Below, in pieces: positions 26,491-37,200 of a stretch of DNA of 64,000 nucleotides. The translations under genes and the position numbers were made by a program. The stretch is from JBEKOF01 sp049513975 (lineage in GTDB: Bacteria; Verrucomicrobiota; Verrucomicrobiia; Limisphaerales; Palsa-1400): assembly GCA_049513975.1 (NCBI GenBank), contig JBEKVM010000002.1, positions 52,631-116,630 on the forward strand, in the 5' to 3' direction. Numbering within the stretch: the first letter of the stretch is position 1; each line of letters begins with the position of its first letter. The notes under the pieces were generated by a model. It was not told where the DNA came from, did not search any database, and was given only the letters and a program-made list of their open reading frames with translations.

Positions 26491-28232
26491 GAACTAAATT
26501 GAGTTGGCGCCGCTTTTCAGGCAACCGCACGGTTGCGCCGCGGTTCCAGGATATTTTCGGCTTCACACTGCTGGTGGCAATGCTTTCGGTTCCAGTTGCT
26601 TCGAGCGCCTTGGCTGTCGGGGACCCGTTACAGCCTGGCAAGTTGGAGCAGGAGATTAATGACGCCTACCGCAGCGGCGCGCGGACTATCACAATAAATC
26701 CGGGAAAATACGTCATGCCCGCCAAGCCTGGTGGCGCATCGCTGTCCTTCCGCGAAATGAAGGATGTGATTATCTCGGCCAACCAGGTTGAGTTTTCGTT
26801 TGTTGATCCCAAGGATGCGCTGGGCTTTTACGGGTGCGTCAACCTGACCTTCGGCGGGGCCGCGGTTCATTACGACCATCCCCGCTTTTGCCAGGCAAAA
26901 ATCCTTGGCTTCGGCACCGACCCGGCCAAGGGTGCTTATTACGATGTCCAAATTGACCTGGGATACCCGCGAAATGCCCGCTTTAAGTCCGCGTATGTAT
27001 TCGACCCCACGCGGCGAAAGATCAAGTTGCGCACCGGGGACATGTCGGCCAGGAGCGTTGAGGCGCTCGATGAAACAGGCAAAGTCAGGGTGTTTTGGGG
27101 AAATCCGAGAGTTTCGCCCCCAGCCTACAATGTCCAGGAAGGGGATTACTTGGTGTGTCGCGGTGATGGAGGCACCCTGCTGCATGCGGACCGTTGCGAG
27201 GGCTGCACGTTTCGGGATCTCGCTTTATATTGGGGCGGCGTTTTTGGCATCTTTGAAACCGGGCCATCCCGCGCAAATCACTATCTTGGAATCAGTCTCA
27301 CCTGTGGCCCGGCTCCGCCCGGTGCCACCAACGCGCCGTTCATCTCACAGAGCGCCGATGGCTTGCATTCTGCGGGGGCGCGGGTGGGTCCGGACATCGA
27401 GCACTGCACCTTTGAAAGCATGTGCGATGATGCTTTCGCCATTCATGGATATTTTGTGGACATTGTGGCTGTGTCGGGGAAAAATCTGACCGTGAAGAAG
27501 AGCTCCTTTGAAGTGGGCGACGTTGCCCGGATCTCAAGTACCAAGGGTTTTAGCGATGAGGCAAAAGTCCAAAGCGTCAGCAGGCTTCCGGACGGGTCCT
27601 GGCTTGTCACGCTGGATCATGAGGTGGAGGCGCAGGCAGGTTATAAAGTGGGCAATCCGAGCGCTTCGGGCGCAGGGTACAAGATTGTCAACAATACGAT
27701 TCGCAACAACCGGGCGCGGGGCATATTGGCGAAAGGCGACGATGGGCTGATCGAAGGCAACCTGATTGATGGTTCCACCATGTCGGGTATAAGCATTGGT
27801 CCGGAGTACTATTGGAACGAGGCCGACTACTGTCATAACGTCGTGGTCCGGAACAATGTGGTGCGCAACACCGACTACGCCGCGAATGGGCAGGGCGAAA
27901 ACGGAGCCGTGCTGATTCACGGTGATGGTGCGAAGGGCAACCGCAACATACTGATTGAAAATAACCGGCTGGAATCAGTTCTGGGGCCCAATCTGATTGT
28001 GGAATGGGCTGATGGTGTAAAAATAGCAGGCAACACTTTCGACCTCGCCCAGCGGCTGCCTCAGGGTAACAAACAACGCGACCAGGCCGCCATCTGGCTG
28101 CGGCACGTCCAGGATGTTTCTTTCACTGGCAATGTTGTTAAGGGACGGGCCGACATCAACAGTGATATGTTTGTGCTAATGGGGGAGGACGTGACGGGTT
28201 CAAGCGGAGCCAGCACGGGTGTTGTTCGATAA
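26487..28232 (+). CDS. exported right-handed beta-helix protein, possible glycosidase or lyase
   Basis: 581 residues, translationally coupled by a 4-base overlap to the enolase-superfamily gene. An N-terminal hydrophobic segment (FTLLVAMLSVPVASSALA) follows about 30 basic residues. Parallel beta-helix coils fill the rest (IVNNTIRNNRARGILAKGDD; NILIENNRLESVLGPNLIVE). The conserved CDDAFAIHGYF matches the DDACNVHG segment of the GH110-like protein at 18,896 in spacing and chemistry, so the two are likely distant relatives. Predicted to act on polysaccharide outside the cytoplasm. Precise family and reaction not determined. Confidence 0.7.
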   Translation: MRTKLSWRRFSGNRTVAPRFQDIFGFTLLVAMLSVPVASSALAVGDPLQPGKLEQEINDAYRSGARTITINPGKYVMPAKPGGASLSFREMKDVIISANQVEFSFVDPKDALGFYGCVNLTFGGAAVHYDHPRFCQAKILGFGTDPAKGAYYDVQIDLGYPRNARFKSAYVFDPTRRKIKLRTGDMSARSVEALDETGKVRVFWGNPRVSPPAYNVQEGDYLVCRGDGGTLLHADRCEGCTFRDLALYWGGVFGIFETGPSRANHYLGISLTCGPAPPGATNAPFISQSADGLHSAGARVGPDIEHCTFESMCDDAFAIHGYFVDIVAVSGKNLTVKKSSFEVGDVARISSTKGFSDEAKVQSVSRLPDGSWLVTLDHEVEAQAGYKVGNPSASGAGYKIVNNTIRNNRARGILAKGDDGLIEGNLIDGSTMSGISIGPEYYWNEADYCHNVVVRNNVVRNTDYAANGQGENGAVLIHGDGAKGNRNILIENNRLESVLGPNLIVEWADGVKIAGNTFDLAQRLPQGNKQRDQAAIWLRHVQDVSFTGNVVKGRADINSDMFVLMGEDVTGSSGASTGVVR

Positions 28233-28255
28233 CCCTTTGAAATCCACATTCAACA

Positions 28256-29800
28256 ATGCAAATTAACCGGCGCCATTTTCTAATGAGTGCGGGGGCCACG
28301 GCTGGTTTCCTGGTCATGCCCGGCCTGTTCAAGGCGGACGAAACAGCCCAGGAGTTGCAGGCCGCGGCGACTTTTCAAAACCCGATTCTCCAAGGGGATT
28401 ACCCCGATCCCTCGATCGTGCGAGTGGGCGGGCTTTTTTATATGACCCACTCGGCCAACACTTATTGTCCGGCCTTTCTCCTCTGGCAGTCCCCCAATCT
28501 CGTTGATTGGGAACCGCGGGGTTGCGCCCTGACGGACTACGATGGCGATTTGTGGGCTCCGGACCTGACTTTTTTTCAAGGGAAATTCTATCTCTACTAT
28601 ATTACCAGCGGGGGAAACAGGGTCATGACCGCGGACACCATCCAAGGCCCTTGGAGCAAACCGATTGATCTTAAGGTGCCTTTTATTGACCCTGGCCATA
28701 TCGCCACCCCGGACGGCAAGCGTTTCTTGCACCTCTCTGGCGGCCATGCCGTCGAACTGGCCAGCGACGGCCTCTCAGCCGTCGGTCCTGTGAAACAGGT
28801 GTTCGAACCCTGGCCCATTCCGAAGGATTGGCAGATCGAATGCACCTGCCTGGAAGGCCCCAAACTTTTCCACCGGAATGATTTTTATCATTTGCTGGTG
28901 GCCCAAGGCGGCACGGCTGGGCCGGCCACGAGCCACATGGCAATCCATGCCCGAGCCCGGACTCCTCTCGGCCCCTGGGAATTCTCCCCGCACAACCCCA
29001 TCGTCCACACCGCCAGCCGGCAGGAGCGATGGTGGTCGCGCGGCCATGCGACGGCAGTGGAGGCGGCGGATGCTTCCTGGTGGTTGGTTTATCACGCTTA
29101 CGACAAAGACTATTATACGTTGGGCCGCAGCACTTTGCTTGAACCGCTGGATTGGACGGCGGATGACTGGTTTCACGTCCCAGCCGGAAGCGATCCGGCG
29201 GGTTTGCTGAAACGGCCGCCGGGCATACCGCAACCGGTCAGACTCGAACATTCCGATGACTTTGCTTCATCCGAGTTGAATCCGCTCTGGCGTTTTTGGA
29301 AGGAATCCGGGAAAGGCAATTATAAAGTCGGTGGCCATGTGTTGCACCTCACGGCCCGGGGTGAATCGCCGGCGAACGGACGCATCCTGACCCGCATCAC
29401 GGGCGATAAGGCGTATCGCATCGAGGTGGACGTCGAGGTGGACGAAGGCGCGGAAGGCGGCCTTATTCTGTATTACAACCCGGCCTGCTATATTGGACTC
29501 TCGCTCAATTCCAAAGAGGTGAGCTTGCATCTGCGCGGACAACGCACGAGGGCCTCAAACCGTTCCCGTATTCAGTCCAATCCTGCGCGCTGCACACTGC
29601 GTCTGGTCAATCGCCATCATGATGTGAACCTCGCGTTTCGCGCGCCAGACGGCGATTGGGTGGCATGGGATACCACCTATGAAACCTCCGGCTATCACCA
29701 CAATGTTTTTGGCGGATTCCTTGACCTGAGAATGGCGCTCTTCGCCAGTGGCCAGGGCGAGGTCCGGTTTCGAAAACTGAACTACGCGGTCCTGGCCTGA
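28256..29800 (+). CDS. Tat-exported GH43 glycosidase with C-terminal beta-sandwich
   Basis: 514 residues starting MQINRRHFLMSAGATAGFLV, a twin-arginine signal. The five-bladed propeller shows the GH43 catalytic acids: general base Asp51 in DYPDPSIVR, pKa-modulating Asp145 in FIDPGHIA and general acid Glu200 in TCLEGPKLF. The C-terminal 170 residues are the DUF1349/XynB-C2-like sandwich (YHHNVFGGFLDLRMALFASG), an arrangement common in beta-xylosidases and arabinofuranosidases. It follows the beta-helix gene by 23 bases and precedes a GH5-like gene. Likely releases xylose or arabinose from side chains or oligosaccharides. Confidence 0.9.
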   Translation: MQINRRHFLMSAGATAGFLVMPGLFKADETAQELQAAATFQNPILQGDYPDPSIVRVGGLFYMTHSANTYCPAFLLWQSPNLVDWEPRGCALTDYDGDLWAPDLTFFQGKFYLYYITSGGNRVMTADTIQGPWSKPIDLKVPFIDPGHIATPDGKRFLHLSGGHAVELASDGLSAVGPVKQVFEPWPIPKDWQIECTCLEGPKLFHRNDFYHLLVAQGGTAGPATSHMAIHARARTPLGPWEFSPHNPIVHTASRQERWWSRGHATAVEAADASWWLVYHAYDKDYYTLGRSTLLEPLDWTADDWFHVPAGSDPAGLLKRPPGIPQPVRLEHSDDFASSELNPLWRFWKESGKGNYKVGGHVLHLTARGESPANGRILTRITGDKAYRIEVDVEVDEGAEGGLILYYNPACYIGLSLNSKEVSLHLRGQRTRASNRSRIQSNPARCTLRLVNRHHDVNLAFRAPDGDWVAWDTTYETSGYHHNVFGGFLDLRMALFASGQGEVRFRKLNYAVLA

Positions 29801-29862
29801 CCGCGGTGTGGCGGTTTTCCTATCATGAAATCGTTGCCAGTTGACGCCTCTAAATACAATTT

Positions 29863-30996
29863 ATGAAACTAATTCAAATAATCTTGTTTGGCTTGGGTTT
29901 GGGAAGTGCGATGCCGGTGCGCCCGGCTGCTCCCCCCCAACGCTGGTCTGCCGAAGAGGCCAATGCGTGGGTGAAAAAGGAAGGTTGGCTGGTAGGGTGT
30001 AACTTCACGCCCAGCACCGCCATCAACCAACTTGAAATGTGGCAGGCGGACACGTTTGATCCGGCCACCATTGATCGTGAACTGGGCTGGGCCGGGCAAC
30101 TCGGTTTCAACAGCGTGCGCGTGTTCCTGCATAATTTGCTTTGGGAGCAGGATGCCGATGGATTTCTCAACCGGATGGATCAATTCCTTGCCAGCGCCCA
30201 CAAACATCACATCAAAGCCATATTTGTGCTTTTCGATTCCTGCTGGAACCCTTATCCAAAATTGGGAAGGCAACCTGTCCCGAAACCATTCGTGCATAAC
30301 TCAGGCTGGGCGCAATCCCCAGGCGCGGATTACCTGGCGCATCCCGATCGTTTGGATCAATTGAAACCTTATGTGGAGGGCGTCATCGGACATTTCCGCG
30401 AGGACCAGCGCATCGCCTTCTGGGATGTCTTCAATGAGCCTGATAACATGAATGATCCGGCGTACATCAAGATTGAATCTGACAACAAGCAGGCGTCGGC
30501 CTTGCTGCTGCTCAAGAAAGCATTTATCTGGGCGCGGGAAGCAAAGTCCGGCCAGCCCTTGAGTTCAGGAGTTTGGATGGGCCATTGGAGCGATCCCTCC
30601 AAACTGTCGGCGATCGAACAGGCGCAATTGGGGGAATCGGACATCATTACTTTTCACAATTATGGCCGGTTGGAAGATGTGAAGCAGTGTGTGCAAAACC
30701 TGCGCCGCTACAACCGCCCAATCCTCTGCACTGAGTTCATGGCGCGTCCGACCGGCAGCACTTTTGATCCGATCTTGCGTTATTTTAAGGAACAGAACGT
30801 GGGTGCCTGCAACTGGGGTTTTGTGTCCGGAAAGACCCAAACCATCTTTCCGTGGGATTCCTGGACGAAGAATTACCTCAGCGAACCGCCAATGTGGTTT
30901 CACGACATTTTGCGCAAGGACGGAACTCCGTTTAGCGAAACGGAGGTTGCATTTATTCGAAGCGTGACCATCGGGACCAAGGGTTCCAATCGGTAG
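29863..30996 (+). CDS. exported GH5-like glycosidase (cellulase/xylanase-type barrel)
   Basis: 377 residues with a short signal peptide (MKLIQIILFGLGLGSAMPVR). The TIM barrel has LGFNSVRVFLH at strand 2, the acid/base Glu192 in FWDVFNEPD and the nucleophile Glu291 in ILCTEFMAR, as in clan GH-A families such as GH5. The sequence after strand 7 (CNWGFVSGKTQTIFPWDSW) is typical of the 1,4-beta-xylanase group annotated in Verrucomicrobia. Likely cleaves internal beta-linkages of a plant or algal glycan. It is probably co-transcribed with the GH43 gene, 62 bases upstream. Confidence 0.83.
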   Translation: MKLIQIILFGLGLGSAMPVRPAAPPQRWSAEEANAWVKKEGWLVGCNFTPSTAINQLEMWQADTFDPATIDRELGWAGQLGFNSVRVFLHNLLWEQDADGFLNRMDQFLASAHKHHIKAIFVLFDSCWNPYPKLGRQPVPKPFVHNSGWAQSPGADYLAHPDRLDQLKPYVEGVIGHFREDQRIAFWDVFNEPDNMNDPAYIKIESDNKQASALLLLKKAFIWAREAKSGQPLSSGVWMGHWSDPSKLSAIEQAQLGESDIITFHNYGRLEDVKQCVQNLRRYNRPILCTEFMARPTGSTFDPILRYFKEQNVGACNWGFVSGKTQTIFPWDSWTKNYLSEPPMWFHDILRKDGTPFSETEVAFIRSVTIGTKGSNR

Positions 30997-31101
30997 CGAC
31001 AGGCACATCCCAGCGCCGCATAACTCTTCACTTGGCTTGCCGATCGGCAAAGTTGGGGCGGACTGCCGCTCTGAGCCTCCGCGGGCCGCTTTTCCGCCCG
31101 A

Positions 31102-31120
31102 AAATCTACAGATTATGACC
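31102..31120 (+). promoter_or_regulatory. copy 5 of the 19-bp upstream box
   Basis: AAATCTACAGATTATGACC, 81 bases before the TTG start of the 2,737-residue gene. It is followed by CATTATCTCCTT, comparable to GGTTCTCTCCTT after copies 1 and 2. Confidence 0.6.
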
Positions 31121-31200
31121 CATTATCTCCTTCACATTCTGTGCGTTTTCGCGAAATCTATTAGAGTGCTGCCTGTTATCTCAGAAAATCCGCGTCAAAC

Positions 31201-34200
31201 TTGAAGATTCCAATATCACCGCAAAGAACTGTGCCTCACGTTTTCGGCTTGGCGAGAAGGTCCCGACAGCCGCAAAAACGACATTATCGCAGCAAAGTTT
31301 GTAGGTTGTCGTTCGCATTGCTGTTGGCCCTTGCTTTGGTTGGCATTCCAACCCGCGCGCAGGATTTGACCACCGGGCTGGCCAGTCAATGGGTTGGCGA
31401 TGATTACACCAGTGGCAACAGTTGGACGGACCGGATTAAGGGGACAGTGGCTGCCGTGGATGGCACCCCGACACCCGTGGCGGTCGCGAATCTCTTTGGT
31501 TCCCATAAAGGAGTGATGAGAAACACGGGCACGACTGGACCCGGTGGCTTTGGCATTCCGGCCGGCAATCCCCCAACGGGTCTGACCAACTATACGGTTG
31601 CGGTGGCCTTCCAGGCTGCCGCCGCTGGTCCAGTTAACGGCAGCTACTACAATTCCCAAATAATTTTCGGCTATGATATTGGCGGCGCCGGCCAGCCGGA
31701 TTGGGGTGTTTCCTGGGGCGGTAGCGGCGCTCTGGCGGGGCAGGGAGTGGTCGCCGGCATCGGCAGATCCGGCGGCGATTCAGGACTTCAGTCTGGCGGC
31801 ACCCCATTGGCGCTGAATTCAACCCACGCCGCGGTTTTGCAAATCAACGGCAGCAGCGGCACCGAGACCCTTTTTGTTGATGGGGCTCAGGTGGGGCAAG
31901 ACCTCGGAATCACGATTCTGGCGCCAACGAACCGCAATGGAACCGGGTTGATTCCGCTGATCAGCACGGTGAACGCCGGCATTAGTGCTGCCTTCACCGG
32001 GCCGCTGGCGGAGGTGCGCGTCTATACCAACGCCACGGTGAGCGGTACAGCGTTGAGCGCTTACTTGCAGAGTTTTTACTACACTAACAACCCGATGATC
32101 GGTTTGACGGCAGGCGCTTCGGCAGCGTATGTGGGTGGGACGGTCACCCTGCAAGTCTCCATTCCCTCCTCCGCCAGTCAGACCGGGCCGTTCACGGTAA
32201 CCTTGACCTCCGACAACCCCACGGTGGTCGCCAGCACGAATGTGATCTTTGCCACCGGCGTGACTGCCGCGAACGTTTCCGTGCTGGTTAAGGCCCTGGG
32301 GACTGCCAATATCATCGCCTCTGGCACGGGCGTGCGGTCATCGTCGCCGGTGGCCATTACCGGTTTTCCGGCAGGGTCGCTAAACCCTGTCGCCTGGTTC
32401 AAGGCCGATGCGATTACCGGGGTGACCACCGGCGGAGCTTTGGCCGCCTGGACTGATTCCACTGGCAACGGCTACAACGCCACTCAAGGCGCGCTCAGTC
32501 AGCAGCCAACTTATGTGACCAACGCCATGAACGGTTTGCCCGTGGTGCGTTTCAATTCCAACAACAGCACCTGCCTGTCTTTTACCCGGCCGGTGCAGGA
32601 TGATTTCAGCATCATCTGTGTCTTCCAGAGCACCAACGGCGATGGTTCGGGCAGCCTTTATTATCAGGGCGCTGGTTTGGTCAATGGGGAAGTCGCCGGC
32701 GTGGTGAATGACTTTGGCACTTGCCTGTTCGCCGACGGCTCGATTGCCGCGGGCACGGGCAATCCCGATGTGGCCGTGGATTCCGGCGCGGGATATAACG
32801 ATGGACGCCCTCACATTCTTACTTTCACCCGCACGCGCATAACTGGAAAAGTCACCCTTTATGTGGACGGCGCGATGATGGGCACGACCGCAGGCAGCAC
32901 AAGTTCGCTGACCGCGCCTTCCGTGCTGGTCCTGGGCGCGCAACAAACTCTGATCAATTATTTGACGGGAGACATTGCGGAAGTGCAAATCTACAATACA
33001 GCATTGTCCGGCGCCAATCAGCAAAATGTGGAAAGCACGTTGTTCCAAAAATACAATATCCCTCCGCCTCCCCCAACTGGCTTGTATCTGCAACTGCAAA
33101 ATGGTCAGATTGTTTTGAACTGGCTTCCCACCAGTGGGGCCTCAAATTACGTCGTCTTGCGCGCCGCCGCATTCGGCGGCCTATACACGGCCATCGCCAC
33201 CAACTCGACGACCACCTTCACCGACGCGACGGTTTCGCCGACCAACGTTTATTATTACGAGGTTGCGGCTTTCAGCGGCTCAGGCGAGGGGTTGCCTTCA
33301 GTTGCCGTGGGCACGGACACAATTTTGAGCAGGCACGAGCCCCTCGGCCCTTCCAGCCGGACGACGCCAATTGCGATTTCAGAAATCATGTGGAAACCCG
33401 CGCCGCGCACCGACGGAAAAAACCTGGAGTTCCTGGAAATCTACAATTCCAATCCGTGGTATCAGGACATCAGCGGATACCAGTTCACCTGCGCGGACAT
33501 GAATTACACGTTCCCGGCGGGCACAACCATTGCCTCCAACAGCTTCATCGTCATCGCAGCCGCGCCGGGCGACATCGGAAGCGTTTACGGCATCACCAAT
33601 GTCATGGGACCATACACCGGCAGCCTGAAAAAATCCGAGACGCTGCAATTGCTGGATGAACAAGGCTCAGTGCTGCTGACCGTGCCTTATTCAAATGTTT
33701 ATCCGTGGCCGGTTGCCGCCGACGGCACAGGACATTCGATTATCCTGTCAAATCCAAGTTACGGCGAAGGCGACCCCCGCGCGTGGGGCATCAGCACGTT
33801 TGCGGGTGGTTCGCCCGGCGCGGCAGACGTCTATCCAGCCAGTCTGTTTGGCAACGTGGTCATCAACGAAATCCTGCCGCATTCCGAGAATCCGGCCGTG
33901 CCGCAGTTTATTGAGCTCCACAATCACGGCAACACCAGCAATGATATTTCAGGCTGCATTCTGACGGATAATACGTTGAGCAACGAATTTGTCATTCCTG
34001 CCGGCACGGTGCTGGGGCCGGGCGGCTTTATTTCGTTCAACCAGACGCAACTCGGTTTCACCCTCAACGGCGCCGGCGAAACGTTATATTTCCTCAGTCC
34101 CGACAACCGCCGGATTCTCGACGCCGTGCAATTTGGCGCGCAGGCGGACGGCGTTTCCTACGGCCGCTGGCCCGACGGCGCCAATGATTTTTACGCCTTC

Positions 34201-37200
34201 ACCAGCCGCACACCCGGCACGAACAACAGCGCGATTTTGATCGGGGACATTGTGATCAATGAGATGATGTATAAACCAATAAGCGGCAATGATGACGACC
34301 AATACATCGAGCTTTACAACAAAGGCACCAACACGGTGGATTTGACCGGCTGGCAGTTCACCGCCGGCGTCACGTTCACTTTCCCCAGCGTCACGCTCCC
34401 ACCCAACGGCTACCTGGTGGTCGCAAAAAATTTGACCAATCTACTGGCCAAATATCCGAACCTGAACAACGGGAACACGGTGGGTAATTACGGCGGCAAG
34501 TTGTCGCACAACGGCGAGCAGGTGACGCTGTCCATGCTGCAAACGCTCTACACCAACACGACGATTTACGTGGCGGAAGACCAGGTGACCTACGGCACGG
34601 GAGGACGTTGGGGACAATGGTCCGGTGGCGGGGGCAGCAGTCTGGAGTTGATTGATCCGCGCGCGAACCACCGGCTGGCTGCAAATTGGGCGGACAGTGA
34701 TGAGTCGCAAAAATCCTTCTGGACCAACATCCAATTCACCGGCACGCTGGACAATGGAGTATATTACGGCTCCAACATCGCTTACGCGCAAATCGGCATT
34801 TTGGACGTGGGTGAATGTCTGGTGGACAATGTCGAAGTGGACGACACCAACGGAGTCAATTACGTCACCAATTCCACTTTTGAAACCGGCACAGCCGGTT
34901 GGACGTTCCAAGGCGACATGGTGCGTTCCAGTTTGGAAAATTCAGGCTATCAGAGCAGCTATTCGTTGCATGTTCGCTGCAGTGACCGTTATTACAACGG
35001 TGCTGATTCCTGCCAGGTTGCTCTCAACACGAACTCATTTGCGGCAGGTCAAACGGCAACGCTGCGCTTCAAGGCGCGCTGGATTCACGGCTGGCCGGAA
35101 GCGATTTTGCGGCTGAATGGCGGCTGGCTGGAAGCCACCGGCCCGCTGCCCGTGCCGGCCAATCTCGGCACCCCGGGCCTGCCCAACAGCCGCTATGTCA
35201 CCAATGCCGGCCCGGCAATTTATAATGTCACTCATTCCCCTTCGGTTCCGGCCGTCAACCAACCGGCGGTGGTCAGCGCGCAAGTGCATGATCCTGACGG
35301 CGTGCAAAGTCTCACGCTCAATTATCGGGTTGATCCGTCAACCAGTTATACTTCCGTGCCGATGAATGATGAAGGCACGGGTGGCGATGTGGTTGCCGGT
35401 GACGGCATTTTCAGCGCCACCATTCCGGGGCAGGCCGCCAATACGATGGTCGCATTTTACATTTCGGCCACCGATAAGTTGGGCGCGGCCACACGCTTCC
35501 CCGCGTTCCTGACGGACAACACGCCAACGCGCGAATGTTTGGTCATGTTTGGCGACGGCAATCCGGGCGGCAGCTTTGGTGTTTATCATTTGTGGATCAC
35601 CCAGTCCAACGTGACGCGCTGGGTCAACCTCGGCGAGTTGAGCAACGAAGGCATTGATTGCACCATGGTCGAAGCCAATCGCGTGATCTACAACGCGCAA
35701 GGCCACTTCCAGGGCAGTCCCGTCCATCAAGGTTTCGACACTCCCAACGGCTCCTGGTGTACGTACAAATGGATTTTCCAGGACGACGACAAATTTCTGG
35801 GGGCGACTTCGTTTAACAAAATTCATTGGCCCGGCAACACCGCCAACGACCCGACCTATCAACGCGAGCAACTGGCGAACACATTTCTGCGCGCCCTGCA
35901 TGTGCCGTGGCTAAATCGCCGGGATGTGGTGGTTTTCGTGAATGGCAATCGGCGCGGGCCGTTCATGGAAGATGCCCAGACACCCGACAGCGACATGGTG
36001 AAGCAATATTTTCCAAATGATACAGACGGGTATCTCCGCAAAGTCGCCTGGTGGATGGAATTCGCCCCATTTTTATCCGGTGAGGCGCTGCCCACTGTGA
36101 GTGCGGCGCAAGCCATGCTAATGCCTTACACGACGACGGGCGGAGCAAAAAAAGTCGCGCGTTACCGCTTCAATTTCGAATACCGCCGCACCGCGGATTC
36201 CGCCAACAATTTCACCAATGTGTTTTCCCTGATTGACGCCGCCTGTTCGCACGGCACGCCCAATTATGTGCGCGACATGGAAAATCTGGCGGACATGGAA
36301 AACTGGATGCGTGTGTTCGCCGCCAACCACGCGGCCGGCAATTGGGACTCCTTCGGATGCAGCAGCGGACAAAATCTTTACGCCTATGCTGGCACTCTCG
36401 GCACCAAATGGTCGCTCATGATGTTCGATTTCAACATTGGCCTGGGCACGGAAGTCAATTACCCTCCCGGACAGAACTTGTTTACGACCTTGGGGGGCGA
36501 CACCAGTATGGCGGCCATTTACAGCGAACCGACCTTCCGCCGCATGTATTGGCGCGCGTTGAGCGAACTGCTCACCAATGGTCCGTTGAACCTGTCCCTG
36601 AGCGTTCCATTGCTCAACGCAAAATACAGCGCCTTCACGGCCAATGGAATCAGTGTCGAAGATCCCAACCTCAATCTGATTCCGTGGGTAACGCAGGCTG
36701 CGCCACTCGTCGCCGCGCAGGTGAATGCCGCGAACGCCACGAATTTCTCGGTGGATGCAGGCATTACTGTCAGCAACAATCTGGCCTATTTCACCGGCCA
36801 GGCGCCGTTCAATGTGAACACGATTTGGATCAATGGCTCTGCGTATCCGCTAACGTGGACCACCGTGACCAATTGGCTCATAACGGTGCCGCTGCAAAAT
36901 GGCACGAACCAATTTAACTTCGTCGGCGTTGATCGGTACGGCCAGCCGCTCGCGGGTGACACCAACACTGTCAACGTCGTTTACAACGGAACCAACGCCT
37001 CGCCGGTGGGCCAGGTGGTCATCAACGAAATCATGTATAACCCGCCGGTGGCCAACGCGCAGTTCGTCGAACTGTACAACAACTCGACCAATGTGACTTT
37101 TGATTTGTCGGGCTGGCAGTTTCAAGGGTTATCCTACACCTTCCCAAACGGTTCGATCTTCGGGCCGACAAACTTTTTGGTTTTGGCGGCGAACGGTGCT

